Of a stretch of DNA of 64,000 nt, positions 1 through 10,038 are shown in pieces (within the stretch, counting starts at the first letter, position 1; every line of letters begins with the position of its first letter). Made by a program: the position numbers and the translations under genes. The DNA comes from Neptunomonas qingdaonensis (GTDB taxonomy: Bacteria; Pseudomonadota; Gammaproteobacteria; Pseudomonadales; Balneatricaceae), in assembly GCF_900113275.1 (NCBI RefSeq), contig NZ_FOOU01000001.1:62001-126000 (forward strand). Reading direction: 5' to 3'. The notes under the pieces were generated by a model, which searched no databases, was not told where the DNA came from, and saw nothing but the letters and a program-made list of their open reading frames with translations.

Positions 1-999
1 GGTTTTTTTGTCGGTTTCAAAGAAGAAGGCAGCGTCTGCCAAACGTGGTCGAATAACCTTTTCGTTCCCTTCGATCACTTGCTGCGGGTCTTTGGATTTA
101 ATGTTGGCTACTGTGATGAAGTAAGGTAATAACTTGTTGTTCGTATCGACTGCATGAAAGTATTTCTGATTTTCTTTCATGGAGAGGATCAGTGCTTCTG
201 CGGGCACATCCAGAAAGCGTTCTTCAAAACGGCCAGTCAAAGCCACTGGCCATTCATTCAGTGCCGTCACTTCATCAAGCAATTCAGAATCAATTTCTGC
301 AGCGCCACCTAGTTTTGTACCGGCGGCAATCACTTGTGTTTCTATTTTTGCGCGGCGGATGGCAAAGTCTGCTATCACAAAACCTGGTGATAGCAATTTG
401 TCTTCATATTCAGAAGCGGCCATTAGCTCAATGTCGTGATTATAATGGAAACGGTGACCGCGGGTTTTGCGACCTGAAGTCAGTCCCAGAATGGTTGCCG
501 GAACCACTTCATCGCCAAACAGCATCACCAGCCATTTAGAAGGTCTTACGAACTCAATTCGGCTTGCGCCCCAGCGCATACGTTTGGGGATAGGCAGTGC
601 GTTGATTGCGTCCTGTACAAAGGTGGGTAGCAGCGAAACAGTATCTGCGCCCTTCTCTGTTGTGCGATAAACATAGTAGTCGCCTTTGTCTGTCTCTAGC
701 ACTTGTAACGCTGAAGACTCGATACCGCATGAGCGCGCAAATCCATCAATGGCTTTCTGAGGAGCCTTGCACGAGGGCCCCCGCTTTTCTATATCGCTAT
801 CCGGTTGTTGGCTGCTGACCGCAGAAATCTTTACGGCTAAACGGCGTGGTGCGGCATACGATGTCACACCCTCAAAGCTTATATTGGCTTTAGAGAGTGC
901 ATCTACGATACCTTTGGTAAAAGCAGCGGAAAGGCTTTTCAGGGCTTTGGGTGGTAACTCTTCAGTTCCGAGCTCTACAAGGAAATCACGGGTGCTCAT
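1..999 (-). CDS. glyS: Glycyl-tRNA synthetase beta subunit, partial
   Basis: This is the beta chain of the alpha2-beta2 bacterial glycyl-tRNA synthetase, which charges tRNA-Gly in the cytoplasm. The first 333 codons are present and the reading frame runs off the left edge. Translated by hand from 999, it opens [20 protein letters not shown], the family N-terminus, and includes RGPSCKAPQKAIDGFARSCG and near the edge DAAFFFETDKK, a typical GlyS motif. The glyQ stop TAA and this ATG share one base (TAATG), so the two are translationally coupled. The C-terminal tRNA-binding part lies outside the window. Confidence 0.96.
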   Translation of the reverse strand, partial: MSTRDFLVELGTEELPPKALKSLSAAFTKGIVDALSKANISFEGVTSYAAPRRLAVKISAVSSQQPDSDIEKRGPSCKAPQKAIDGFARSCGIESSALQVLETDKGDYYVYRTTEKGADTVSLLPTFVQDAINALPIPKRMRWGASRIEFVRPSKWLVMLFGDEVVPATILGLTSGRKTRGHRFHYNHDIELMAASEYEDKLLSPGFVIADFAIRRAKIETQVIAAGTKLGGAAEIDSELLDEVTALNEWPVALTGRFEERFLDVPAEALILSMKENQKYFHAVDTNNKLLPYFITVANIKSKDPQQVIEGNEKVIRPRLADAAFFFETDKKT

Positions 1000-1976
1000 T
1001 ACTTTTCCTCCTTGTTTTCAGCCATGTGTGCGGCGAGTACTTCGTTACGTAATGCTTCTGGCGCTAATGGAAAGCCTAATGCTTTACGTGTCTCAAAATA
1101 ACCTTGAGCTACGCCGCGAGCTAATGTGCGCACTCGTAGAATGTAGCGTTGGCGCTCAGTAACTGAAATGGCGTGGCGAGCATCAAGCAGGTTAAACGTG
1201 TGTGAAGCTTTAAGGACTTGTTCGTACGCCGGAAGTGGAAGATTCACCGCTAAAAGTTTGTTGCATTCTGCTTCGTAATGATCAAAATTCTCGAACAACT
1301 TCGGTACGTCTGCATGCTCAAAGTTATACGTTGATTGCTCCACTTCATTTTGGTGGAATACATCACCGTAGGTTACTACGCTGCCATCCGGGCTTTTTGC
1401 CCAAATGAGATCATACACGCTATCGACGTTTTGCAAGTACATAGCAATACGCTCAAGACCGTAAGTGATCTCCCCCGTTACTGGGTAGCATTCAAGACCG
1501 CCTGCCTGTTGAAAGTAGGTAAATTGAGATACTTCCATTCCGTTAAGCCAAATCTCCCAACCTAATCCCCATGCGCCTAATGTGGGTGACTCCCAGTTAT
1601 CTTCTACGAAACGGACGTCGTGCACGAGTGGATCTACACCCACTCTTTGCAGGGATTCAAGATAAAGTTCCTGAATATTGTCTGGGGAGGGCTTCAGGGC
1701 TACCTGAAACTGATAGTAATGCTGCAGGCGGTTTGGGTTCTCACCGTAGCGGCCGTCGGTTGGTCTGCGGCTGGGTTGAACATAAGCCGAACGCCATGTC
1801 TCAGGACCAATTGCGCGCAGGAAGGTGGCGGGATGAAATGTCCCTGCGCCTACTTCCATATCCAGCGGTTGAATAATGACACAGCCCTGCTCGGCCCAAT
1901 AGGTTTGAAGTGCCAGGATCAAGCCCTGGAACGTACTTACATCCGGAGTCACATTGTCCGTCACGGGAACCACCAT
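999..1976 (-). CDS. glyQ: Glycyl-tRNA synthetase alpha subunit
   Basis: Alpha (catalytic, class II) subunit of the heterotetrameric glycyl-tRNA synthetase; it activates glycine with ATP. The 325-residue product has the family signature [18 protein letters not shown] followed by an [12 protein letters not shown] stretch, and its length is normal for GlyQ (about 300-320). It is the first gene of a glyQ-glyS pair with a one-base stop/start overlap. The ATG start has only a weak Shine-Dalgarno, and a -10-like TATAAT on this strand lies about 30 bases upstream (2012-2007). The downstream neighbour glyS confirms the assignment. Confidence 0.97.
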   Translation of the reverse strand: MVVPVTDNVTPDVSTFQGLILALQTYWAEQGCVIIQPLDMEVGAGTFHPATFLRAIGPETWRSAYVQPSRRPTDGRYGENPNRLQHYYQFQVALKPSPDNIQELYLESLQRVGVDPLVHDVRFVEDNWESPTLGAWGLGWEIWLNGMEVSQFTYFQQAGGLECYPVTGEITYGLERIAMYLQNVDSVYDLIWAKSPDGSVVTYGDVFHQNEVEQSTYNFEHADVPKLFENFDHYEAECNKLLAVNLPLPAYEQVLKASHTFNLLDARHAISVTERQRYILRVRTLARGVAQGYFETRKALGFPLAPEALRNEVLAAHMAENKEEK

Positions 1977-2006
1977 TTATGAAAGAGAGTGAAAAAATAG
2001 CGCTAA

Positions 2007-2012
2007 ATTATA
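2007..2012 (-). promoter_or_regulatory. Possible -10 element for glyQS
   Basis: On the minus strand a perfect TATAAT lies about 30 bases before the glyQ ATG. I do not find a good TTGACA at 16-18 bp spacing, so only the -10 is supported. The surrounding 1977-2199 spacer is very AT-rich and must hold promoters for both glyQ and the divergent acyltransferase gene. Confidence 0.35.
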
Positions 2013-2199
2013 CACCATTGACTTTCTTTTTCCTTTTCAAAACTAAACAGGTGTGGCCGAAAACACGAAACATGCCGTTTTTTTTATGTACTATTTTTAT
2101 TCAGATAGTTAAAAATATAAAAATTATTTGAAAATCCTATTTATGAAATTCTTTTTATCTTAATTATATATAATGATATTTTTATTTTGAGGTCGTCTG

Positions 2200-3096
2200 A
2201 TGAAGCAAATAAAAGCTGTTGTTGCGATTGCAGTTCTGGGGCTGATGTCTTTATTGCCTCTTAAATGGGCGCAATCAATAGGTGCATTCATCGGCAAACG
2301 CGCAGAAAAAAACCAGGATTCTGACTTAGGAAGAATTACAAAAACTAATATAGAGCTATGTTTTCCCGAGCTAACAACTGAACAAAAAAGCAGACTGATA
2401 AAAGAGAGCCTTATCGAAACAGGAAAAACATTTTCAGAAATGGGGATGTCCTGGATGTGGCCGCCTGCCCGCACTCTGAAAATGATTAAAGAGGTTAATA
2501 ACGCAGAGCTGGTTGATGAGAGTTTACGCCATGGTTCGGGCGTTATCATGATCGCGCCGCATTTGGGGAACTGGGAAGTACTTAACCTCTACCTATCAGA
2601 ACGTTATACGTTAACGGCAATGTATCGTCCTCCAAAATTAAAATTGATGGATGATATGATAAAAAAAATGCGTGCCCGATTAGGGACTAAGCTTGCTCCC
2701 GCTGATTCATCGGGTGTCAGAATTGTGATGAAGGCTTTAAAACGTGGAGAGATGGTTGGAATATTACCTGATCAGGAACCTGCTAGCGGTGGTGTATACT
2801 CCCCTTTTTTTGGCCAGTCCGCCTATAGTATGAAGCTGCTGCCACAACTGGTCAGGCAAACGGGGGCCCGGGTTATTTGTGGATATGCTGAACGATTGGA
2901 AAACGCAGCAGGGTTTACTCTGCATTTTGTTGAAGCAGATCCTTCTATTTATGATAAGGATCTGACGCTAGCAGTTGCAGGCATGAATCGCTCTGTAGAG
3001 CGTTGTGTGCGTGCTTTGCCAGCGCAGTATCAGTGGGAATATAAGCGCTTTAATCATCAACCTGAAGGTCTTGTGAGTCCTTACCGGAATCGTTAG
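2200..3096 (+). CDS. LpxL/HtrB-type lysophospholipid acyltransferase
   Basis: Inner-membrane acyltransferase of the HtrB/LpxL/LpxM family, which adds secondary acyl chains to lipid A precursors. The 298-residue protein has an N-terminal hydrophobic segment (about residues 5-20), the catalytic HX4E motif as HLGNWE (His121/Glu126) and the conserved PDQEP element near residue 190. Length matches the family. Start ATG at 2200 follows a GAGG Shine-Dalgarno. It is convergent with trkH, with only two bases between the two stop codons. In Pseudomonas a paralogue sits at the same place beside glyQS. Which acyl position it modifies cannot be told from sequence. Confidence 0.88.
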   Translation: MKQIKAVVAIAVLGLMSLLPLKWAQSIGAFIGKRAEKNQDSDLGRITKTNIELCFPELTTEQKSRLIKESLIETGKTFSEMGMSWMWPPARTLKMIKEVNNAELVDESLRHGSGVIMIAPHLGNWEVLNLYLSERYTLTAMYRPPKLKLMDDMIKKMRARLGTKLAPADSSGVRIVMKALKRGEMVGILPDQEPASGGVYSPFFGQSAYSMKLLPQLVRQTGARVICGYAERLENAAGFTLHFVEADPSIYDKDLTLAVAGMNRSVERCVRALPAQYQWEYKRFNHQPEGLVSPYRNR

Positions 3097-3098
3097 TT

Positions 3099-4547
3099 TT
3101 AGCGCTTCCAGAAGGCCGGCGTAAATAATACCAACAGTGTAAACACCTCTAAGCGCCCTAGTAGCATTGCGAAACATAAAATCCATTTAGCCGTTTCGTT
3201 GAGGTTGCCATAATGGACGGCCACGTCTCCAAGCCCTGGGCCGAGATTGTTTAGCGCAGCACCTACAGCTGACCAGGCGGTAACCTGATCAAGCCCTGTC
3301 CCCAGTAGTGCAATCAGCATAATGATAAATACAATCAAATAGACCGAAAAGAATCCCCATACGGCTTCAAGCACTCTGTCTGAAATAGGTTTGTTGCCCA
3401 GTTTTACAGGGATTACAGCATTGGGGTGTACCAACCTCATAATCTCCCTGTGGCCCTGTTTTAGGATCAGAAGTACGCGAATGACCTTCATACCTCCACC
3501 TGTTGATCCGGCACAACCCCCTGCAAATGCCGCAACGAACAGCATAAAGGGAAGCATCGCTGGCCAGTGGGCAAAGTCGGCTGTTGAGAATCCTGTTGTA
3601 GTGGCAATTGAGACAACCATGAATATGGACTTTCGCATTGACTCAACCGGAGCGTATGTTTCAGTGCCGATCAGAGCAAACATTGTGATCATGCTAACGG
3701 CTGCCAATATGCCAACGTAGAATTGGAATTCCGGATCCTGGAAGTAATGTAATATTGATTTCTGTCGCCATGCAAAGAAGTGAAGACTGAAGTTGACCGC
3801 CGATATGACCATGAAAAATGTGCAGATCGCCTCGATAGTAGCGCTATCAAAATACCCCATACTGGCATCGTGTGTGGAAAATCCACCGATGGCGACTGTC
3901 GAAAAACTATGCCCTATCGCATCAAACAAGGTCATTCCCGCCGCCCAATATCCTAAGGCGCAGGCAACCGTCAGTGATAAATAGATATACCAAAGCGCTT
4001 TTGCTGTTTCAGTAATGCGAGGTGTCAGTTTGTTGTCCTTAACCGGGCCTGGTGTTTCGGCGCGATACAGCTGCATTCCCCCGATACCTAGCATCGGAAG
4101 TATGGCGACAGCAAGGACGATAATACCCATGCCGCCTAACCACTGCAGCTGTTGCCGATAATAAAGAATAGACTTGGGCAGAATGTCTATGCCGGTCATG
4201 ACGGTTGCACCGGTCGTCGTTAGCCCAGAGAGTGATTCAAATACGGCATCTGCCACCGTTAGGTGTGGGCTTTCTGAGAGCATTAACGGCACGGCTCCGA
4301 ACAGGCCTAGCACCACCCAGAATAAGACAGTAATTAAAAAACCATCCCGTGTTCGTAGATCTTGTCTCACGCGATAAACAGGTAGCCAGATCAAGAATCC
4401 GGTTATTAGTGTGATGGCAAATGCGCCAACGAAGGCGTAATCATGGCCGTCATCATAAAAGATAGACACTCCGATGGGTGGCAGCATTGTGATACTAAAC
4501 ACCATGAGGAGTATGCCCAGAATTCTTAGTATAACGCGATAGTGCAT
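3099..4547 (-). CDS. trkH: Trk potassium uptake system membrane protein
   Basis: Ion-conducting membrane subunit of the Trk K+ uptake system in the inner membrane. The 482-residue protein has the four pore-loop repeats of the SKT superfamily with selectivity-filter sequences TTTGAT, AIGGFST, TTTGFST and NNLGPGL, plus the usual hydrophobic helices and a positively charged tail. It follows trkA by 15 bases and is the last gene of the def-fmt-rsmB-trkA-trkH cluster. TrkH could also be called TrkI or TrkG by subfamily; the sequence does not decide this. Confidence 0.95.
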   Translation of the reverse strand: MHYRVILRILGILLMVFSITMLPPIGVSIFYDDGHDYAFVGAFAITLITGFLIWLPVYRVRQDLRTRDGFLITVLFWVVLGLFGAVPLMLSESPHLTVADAVFESLSGLTTTGATVMTGIDILPKSILYYRQQLQWLGGMGIIVLAVAILPMLGIGGMQLYRAETPGPVKDNKLTPRITETAKALWYIYLSLTVACALGYWAAGMTLFDAIGHSFSTVAIGGFSTHDASMGYFDSATIEAICTFFMVISAVNFSLHFFAWRQKSILHYFQDPEFQFYVGILAAVSMITMFALIGTETYAPVESMRKSIFMVVSIATTTGFSTADFAHWPAMLPFMLFVAAFAGGCAGSTGGGMKVIRVLLILKQGHREIMRLVHPNAVIPVKLGNKPISDRVLEAVWGFFSVYLIVFIIMLIALLGTGLDQVTAWSAVGAALNNLGPGLGDVAVHYGNLNETAKWILCFAMLLGRLEVFTLLVLFTPAFWKR

Positions 4548-4562
4548 AGCCAGATCTCAGGG

Positions 4563-5939
4563 TTAAAAGAATGCAAGACCGACTTGGAATAGCCGCTCTA
4601 CTTCACCGATTCGTCGTTTATCTACCAGGAACAAAATTACATGATCACCGTTTTCGACGACAACATCATCATGTGCGATGAGTACTTCATCGTGGCGTAC
4701 GATTGCACCTATGGTTGTTCCGGGAGGTAGGTCTATATCTTCAATGGTCCGGCCAACCACTTTGGAGCTTCGCTTATCGCCATGTGCAACGGCTTCTAAT
4801 GCTTCCGCTGCGCCGCGTCTTAAGGAGTGAACGGCGGCAACATCGCCGCGTCTTACATGTGTCAGCAAAGCACCAATGGTGGTTTGCTGAGGTGAGATGG
4901 CGATATCAATGACGCCTCCCTGAACAAGATCTACATAAGCAGGGTTGTTGATAAGCGTCATGACAGTTCTTGCACCCAGCCGTTTTGCCAGCATGGATGC
5001 CATTATGTTGGCTTCGTCATCATTTGTCAGTGCGCAGAAAACATCAGTGTCTTCTATGTTTTCTTCCAGCAGTAGCTCTTTGTCCGAGGCGCTGCCATTC
5101 AAAACTATGGTGTTGTTTAATGTTCTGGCTAGCTGATTACACCGCGGCATGCTTCGCTCAATTATTTTGACGCGAAAGTTTGCTTCGATATTACTCGCCA
5201 ATCTAGCGCCAATGTTGCCTCCACCCGCAATCATGATGCGTTTATAAGGGTTGTCTAGTCGGCGCAACTCACTCATTACCGCACGGATATCTTTTTTAGC
5301 GGCGATGAAAAACACTTCGTCATCCGCTTCGATGACAGTGCTTCCTTGAGGGATGATGGGTTTTCCTTGTCGGAATATTGCAGCAACGCGTGTATCTACT
5401 GCTGGCATATGTGTCCGTAGGTAGGCTATTTCTCTTCCTACCAATGGGCCGCCATAGTAAGCTTTTACTGCAACAAGTTGAGCCTTACCATCAGCAAAAT
5501 CCAATACCTGTAATGCGCCAGGTTGCTCTATCAAACGTTTGATATGCTGAGTGACCAGTTGCTCTGGGCTGATAAGTACATCGATAGGCAGCGCATCTTT
5601 ATTGAACAGAAGTTTGTCTTGTTTCAGATAGTCATGCGCACGAACACGGGCAATTTTTGTGGGAATATTAAATAACGTCTGGCCAATCTGACACGCGATC
5701 ATATTAACTTCATCGCTGTTCGTTACTGCGATCAACATGTCTGCATCTTGAGCGCCGGCTCGTGCCAGCGCGCTTGGATATGACGCGCTACCTTCAACGG
5801 TTCGGATGTCTAGCCTGTCCTGCAGTTCGCGAAGTCTATTGATGTCGGTATCAATAATAGTGATGTCATTCGCTTCGTTTGCCAGGTTTTCTGCCAGGGT
5901 GCCGCCAACCTGGCCAGCCCCAAGAATAACTATTTTCAT
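4563..5939 (-). CDS. trkA: Trk system peripheral NAD-binding regulator
   Basis: Cytoplasmic gating subunit of Trk K+ transport. The 458 residues form two RCK modules, each a Rossmann fold plus a TrkA-C domain: the first dinucleotide motif is GAGQVG (residues 7-12) and the second GGGNIG (239-244). The C-terminal half contains the typical [16 protein letters not shown] TrkA-C strand pattern. Length is the normal 458. It lies 12 bases after rsmB and 15 before trkH, an arrangement widespread in gammaproteobacteria. Confidence 0.96.
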   Translation of the reverse strand: MKIVILGAGQVGGTLAENLANEANDITIIDTDINRLRELQDRLDIRTVEGSASYPSALARAGAQDADMLIAVTNSDEVNMIACQIGQTLFNIPTKIARVRAHDYLKQDKLLFNKDALPIDVLISPEQLVTQHIKRLIEQPGALQVLDFADGKAQLVAVKAYYGGPLVGREIAYLRTHMPAVDTRVAAIFRQGKPIIPQGSTVIEADDEVFFIAAKKDIRAVMSELRRLDNPYKRIMIAGGGNIGARLASNIEANFRVKIIERSMPRCNQLARTLNNTIVLNGSASDKELLLEENIEDTDVFCALTNDDEANIMASMLAKRLGARTVMTLINNPAYVDLVQGGVIDIAISPQQTTIGALLTHVRRGDVAAVHSLRRGAAEALEAVAHGDKRSSKVVGRTIEDIDLPPGTTIGAIVRHDEVLIAHDDVVVENGDHVILFLVDKRRIGEVERLFQVGLAFF

Positions 5940-5951
5940 CCGTTGATTCCG

Positions 5952-7256
5952 CTAAGTTGGATCGGTAGCTTTTTTCAGCGTTGCATAAAAGAAACCATCA
6001 TGCCCGTTTGGCTGTGGGAATAGCTGTTTGCCAAAGGGACGTTCAAGACCCCAGCTTGCGTCTATGGGTTTATGGATCGCGTCACTATTTTCTTTTATGA
6101 AGCGCTCTATGAGTCGTTCATTTTCCTGCGGAAAAATTGAGCAGGTTGCGTAAACCAGTGTCCCACCCCTTTTCAGCATATGCCATAAATTATTAAGTAT
6201 TTTTAGTTGCAGATTAGATAATTGATGTATCTCTTCCGCTTTACGCAGGATTTTGATGTCCGGATTACGACGAATAACACCGGTGGCGCTACAAGGTGCA
6301 TCAACAAGAATTTTGTCATATTCTTTTTGATCCCACCATTCTGTTGATGTTGCATCCGCAATAATGATTCTTGCGTTGAGCTTTAATCGTTGAAGATTTT
6401 CATTAATTCTGTCCGCGCGCTTCGCGGATATCTCCAGCGCATCAACCGTAATGTTTGGGCTTGATTCCAGTAAGTGACAAAGTTTTCCTCCTGGGGCTGC
6501 GCAAGCGTCCAGAATTTTATCGCCCTCTTGTGCAGCAAGAAGAGAGCTGCTCAGTTGCGCCGCTTCATCCTGGACGCTCACATCGCCTTCGGCAAACCCC
6601 GGCAGTTCGTGTACATCGACTGCTGAATTCAGCGTGATGCCTTGCATGGAGTACGCGCAAGGCATTGCGCTAATGCCTGCGCTTTCTAATCGTGAGAGAT
6701 ATGTTTCACGTGAAACATGTAGTTGATTAACGCGCACTGTCATCGGCGCTTGAACGTTATTTTGGGTTAAAATTTCTTGCCAAAATTCAGGCCAGTTATG
6801 TTTTAGTTTTTCAATAAACCAGTTAGGGTGGTTGAAGAGAAATACTTGTTCGTCATATAAAGACTCAATGATTTGGTCTTTTTCCCGGCTGAAGCGTCGA
6901 AGGATGGCATTGAGTAAACCACTGGCTCTTGCTGCCTCGAGCTGATGAGTGGCTTCAACTGTCTCGCTAATTGCTGCGTGTGCCGGAATACGCATTTCCA
7001 GTAACTGATAAAGCCCCACTAAAAGTAAAGCACGTATATGCGTGTCTGACTTACGAATGGGCCTTTCAAGTAAAGCGTCAGCAATCAGCTGGAGCTTTGG
7101 GTAATTTCTTGTTGTGCCATAACAGAGCTGCCTTAAAAGCGCCCTGTCCTTATCGTCACAGCGTAGAAGTGATTCCGTCAGCGTCTGTTTTAGCGACCCC
7201 TTGTCTTCTAGTAACGGGGCTATGGCTAAAGCGGCAAGGCCGCGTACATTAATCAT
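5952..7256 (-). CDS. rsmB: 16S rRNA (cytosine-967-C5)-methyltransferase
   Basis: Methylates C967 of 16S rRNA using S-adenosylmethionine. The 434-residue protein has an N-terminal NusB-like RNA-binding domain (about 1-130) and a C-terminal Rossmann methyltransferase domain: SAM motif ACAAPGGK (residues 251-258), PCS with Cys322 and TCS with Cys372, the two cysteines used by RNA m5C methyltransferases. Its ATG overlaps the fmt stop as ATGA (4 bases), indicating translational coupling. The fmt-rsmB-trkA order is classical for gammaproteobacteria. Confidence 0.96.
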   Translation of the reverse strand: MINVRGLAALAIAPLLEDKGSLKQTLTESLLRCDDKDRALLRQLCYGTTRNYPKLQLIADALLERPIRKSDTHIRALLLVGLYQLLEMRIPAHAAISETVEATHQLEAARASGLLNAILRRFSREKDQIIESLYDEQVFLFNHPNWFIEKLKHNWPEFWQEILTQNNVQAPMTVRVNQLHVSRETYLSRLESAGISAMPCAYSMQGITLNSAVDVHELPGFAEGDVSVQDEAAQLSSSLLAAQEGDKILDACAAPGGKLCHLLESSPNITVDALEISAKRADRINENLQRLKLNARIIIADATSTEWWDQKEYDKILVDAPCSATGVIRRNPDIKILRKAEEIHQLSNLQLKILNNLWHMLKRGGTLVYATCSIFPQENERLIERFIKENSDAIHKPIDASWGLERPFGKQLFPQPNGHDGFFYATLKKATDPT

Positions 7257-8245
7257 TTTATTAAACTCTTGCCTAAGTTCTCACCTAAAATCACGCCGAC
7301 CGAAAAAAGCTCTTTACGGGAATTAAGCACATCGCGAGTAAGCAAAGGCTTTCCTCCTGGCAGTTGCAATCGTTCTATCGCCAATGCTGTGCCGTTACCG
7401 CATGCCACAAGGAGGCTATCTTTGCGTGTTTCGAGAATAGTGCCAGGCGTGGTTTCGGTGGTAGTGACTGGTGACGCTTCAGTGAATGGCGATGCTTTTA
7501 ATATTCGTAAGGTATTGGATTCAAGTATTGTGTAAGCAATGGGCCAGGGTGAAAGCCCGCGTATTTGTCTGCAAATGTCTTCTGCATTATCAGACCAGTC
7601 AATCAGACCTTCCTGCTTTGCTAGCTTATGTGCATAACAGGCATCCGCATCATTCTGTTTGATGGGGTTGAGTTGGTCCATCTGGATGATGCGAAGAGTC
7701 TCGATTAATGCCGTGGCCCCTATTTCAGCTAAGCGGTCATGTAGGCTGCCACTGGTATCGTCAGGTTGGATGTCACAGCTGCTTTTATAAAGCATATCTC
7801 CTGTATCAAGTCCTTCGTCCATCTGCATGATGGTAATGCCGGTTTCTGCATCCCCTGCCAGCAGTGAGCGATGTATCGGTGCGGCGCCACGCCAGCGAGG
7901 CAGTAGCGATGCATGAACATTAATACATCCATGTCTGGGTATGTCTAATACCGCTTTTGGTAAGAGTAAACCATAGGCGACAACTACCATTAGATCTGCG
8001 TTAAGTGCAGCCAACTCTGCCTGCTCAGTGCTGCCTTTGAGGCTTTGCGGCTGAAAAACCGGGATATCATTGCTTGTGGCAAGCGACTTTACCGGGCTGG
8101 CTTTTAGTTTGCGGCCTCGGCCAGCAGGACGATCCGGTTGCGTGTAAACGGCAATAACCTGATGCTCACTGTTGATAAGTGCGGCTAAACTGCTTGCTGC
8201 GAAGTCGGGCGTGCCAGCGAAGATTATTCTTAATGGTGTTGTCAT
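7253..8245 (-). CDS. fmt: Methionyl-tRNA formyltransferase
   Basis: Transfers a formyl group from 10-formyl-tetrahydrofolate to initiator Met-tRNA. The 330-residue protein carries QPDRPAGRGRK in the N-terminal domain, the catalytic triad Asn109/His111/Asp147 in NVHASLLPRWRGAAP and QMDEGLDTGD (matching Asn106/His108/Asp144 of E. coli), and a C-terminal OB-fold. It overlaps rsmB by four bases. A hairpin with a U-run lies in the 66-base gap after def, so transcription from def into fmt may be partly terminated. Confidence 0.97.
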   Translation of the reverse strand: MTTPLRIIFAGTPDFAASSLAALINSEHQVIAVYTQPDRPAGRGRKLKASPVKSLATSNDIPVFQPQSLKGSTEQAELAALNADLMVVVAYGLLLPKAVLDIPRHGCINVHASLLPRWRGAAPIHRSLLAGDAETGITIMQMDEGLDTGDMLYKSSCDIQPDDTSGSLHDRLAEIGATALIETLRIIQMDQLNPIKQNDADACYAHKLAKQEGLIDWSDNAEDICRQIRGLSPWPIAYTILESNTLRILKASPFTEASPVTTTETTPGTILETRKDSLLVACGNGTALAIERLQLPGGKPLLTRDVLNSRKELFSVGVILGENLGKSLIK

Positions 8246-8260
8246 GTGGTATCCATAAAC

Positions 8261-8289
8261 AAAAACAGGCTTGCATAACGCAAACCTGT
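8261..8289 (-). terminator. Hairpin plus U-run between def and fmt
   Basis: On the minus strand ACAGGTTTGC and GCAAGCCTGT pair (one G-U) around a five-base loop and are followed directly by TTTTT. That is the form of an intrinsic terminator, but it lies inside the def-fmt gap in the direction of operon transcription, so it may act as an attenuator. Confidence 0.65.
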
Positions 8290-8311
8290 TGATAATCAGT
8301 ATTGAATAAGC

Positions 8312-8824
8312 TTAGTTCACTTGTTCAAGTTTATGTATTTTCTCTAGCTTGGAGCGAATGCGGTTTCGTTTCAGTGTGGAGAGGTAATCGACAAACAGTT
8401 TGCCATTGAGGTGGTCTATTTCATGCTGAATACACACGGCGAGTAAGTCATTCGCCTCCATTTCGAAACTCTCTCCATTTCGATCAAGTGCTTTTACCCG
8501 GATATGGTTTGGGCGTTTGACCTCTTCGTAAAAACCGGGAACGGATAAGCAGCCTTCCTGCATCTCTTCTAGTTCACCAGAAATAACTTCGAAAGAGGGA
8601 TTAATCAATACTAATGGTTCATTATTATCTTCTGATACATCAATAGTAATGATTTGACGATGAATGTTGACCTGAGTGGCCGCCAAACCAATACCAGGGG
8701 CGTCGTACATGGTTTCAAACATGTCATCGATGATGCTGCGCAGCTCATCGTCAACGTGCTCAACAGGTTCTGCGATGGTACGCAGGCGGGGATCAGGGAA
8801 TTCAAGAACGGTTAACAGGGCCAT
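8312..8824 (-). CDS. def: Peptide deformylase
   Basis: Removes the N-formyl group from nascent proteins; Fe2+/Zn2+ metallohydrolase. All three signature motifs are present in the 170-residue protein: GIGLAATQ (44-51), EGCLSVPG with metal ligand Cys92, and QHEIDHLNG with His134, catalytic Glu135 and His138. Length and motif positions are as in the E. coli enzyme. It leads the minus-strand def-fmt-rsmB-trkA-trkH cluster and is divergent from the LysM gene; promoters for both must lie in 8825-8984. Confidence 0.97.
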   Translation of the reverse strand: MALLTVLEFPDPRLRTIAEPVEHVDDELRSIIDDMFETMYDAPGIGLAATQVNIHRQIITIDVSEDNNEPLVLINPSFEVISGELEEMQEGCLSVPGFYEEVKRPNHIRVKALDRNGESFEMEANDLLAVCIQHEIDHLNGKLFVDYLSTLKRNRIRSKLEKIHKLEQVN

Positions 8825-8984
8825 AAAATCACATATTCTTCAGAAAGTTATAGAGAAGCGCCATATTCGGCACAAAACATCAATTAACCTATTATACTGA
8901 TATAGCGCTACGATGCATTTGTCGTTTACCGTTGTTTATTAGATGTGCAATGGAGTATTCCGGGCACTCAGCAAGGGAACTGAG

Positions 8985-10025
8985 ATGAAAAAACTGTTGG
9001 GTATATGTTTGGCTTCATGGCTTGCTCTGTCAACGCCAATTCAAGTACAAGCAAGGGCTGATCAGATACAGCTACAAGAAAACCATCCGCAAGAATATGT
9101 GGTTGTGAAGGGAGATACTCTTTGGGATATCTCCGGACATTTTTTGAAAAAGCCATGGCGTTGGCCTGAGCTATGGGATGTTAATCCGCAGATTGATGAC
9201 CCGCATTGGATCTATCCTGGAGACGTTCTTTACCTGACATGGGTAAATGGTCAGCCAAAATTGCGTTTAAAAGATGACAGAATGCAGCCTCGTGCCCGCG
9301 TTTCTAAGCTTGATAACGCTATTCCTGCTATTCCATTGAAGGATCTGTATGCTTTCCTTAGCGACAATGTAGTACTCGATGACGAGCTGCTTAGGCAGAC
9401 ACCTTATGTTTTGGGCGGTCGTAATGCGCGCATTATTGCCGGTGCAGGTGACAGGATTTATGCACGCGGTGAGATCGATCAGGGGCATATCGAGCAGAAT
9501 GTCTATCGTCCTGCTAAGGAATATATAGATCCTGATACTAAGGAACTATTGGGATATGAGTTATTAAAAGTAGCTGAAGCTCGCATTACGGCATTGAACG
9601 ATGATATTACCAGCCTGGATCTCATTAAATCCCGCGAAGAAGTGCGTGTAATGGATCGGGTTATCCCTTCACCTGAGTCTCGAATTCAGTCGGTATTCTA
9701 TCCGGCGGCGGCCCCTGTAGAAGTTAAAGGGGAAATTCTGGCGGTGTTACGTGGTGTCACTAAGATTGGCCGCTATGATGCAGTAGCCATTAATAAGGGC
9801 AACCGTGAAGGCTTGAAGTCGGGACACGTGTTTGTTGTATCAACCCGTGGTGAGACAATTACTGACCCACTTACTAAAGAAAAGATAACGCTCCCTGCTG
9901 AAGAGGCAGGCACGTTAATGATCTTTAAAACCTTTGAGAAAGTGAGCTATGGGTTAGTCATGACAGCCACCAATGTGTTGTCTATTGGCGATTCTGTTGT
10001 TTCACCTGATTTCGAATCTTATTAA
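8985..10025 (+). CDS. Exported LysM-domain protein
   Basis: Predicted periplasmic peptidoglycan-binding protein of the family found next to dprA in most gammaproteobacteria. I start it at the second in-frame ATG (8985), which follows an AAGGGA-type ribosome site and opens a clean signal peptide of about 23 residues (MKKLLGICLASWLALSTPIQ). The 346-residue product has a LysM domain at about residues 37-84 (YVVVKGDTLWDISGHF to YPGDVLYL) and a long C-terminal region of unknown fold. It is divergent from def and 13 bases before dprA. The exact role is not established. Confidence 0.88.
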   Translation: MKKLLGICLASWLALSTPIQVQARADQIQLQENHPQEYVVVKGDTLWDISGHFLKKPWRWPELWDVNPQIDDPHWIYPGDVLYLTWVNGQPKLRLKDDRMQPRARVSKLDNAIPAIPLKDLYAFLSDNVVLDDELLRQTPYVLGGRNARIIAGAGDRIYARGEIDQGHIEQNVYRPAKEYIDPDTKELLGYELLKVAEARITALNDDITSLDLIKSREEVRVMDRVIPSPESRIQSVFYPAAAPVEVKGEILAVLRGVTKIGRYDAVAINKGNREGLKSGHVFVVSTRGETITDPLTKEKITLPAEEAGTLMIFKTFEKVSYGLVMTATNVLSIGDSVVSPDFESY

Positions 10026-10038
10026 ATAAGAGAATGAT

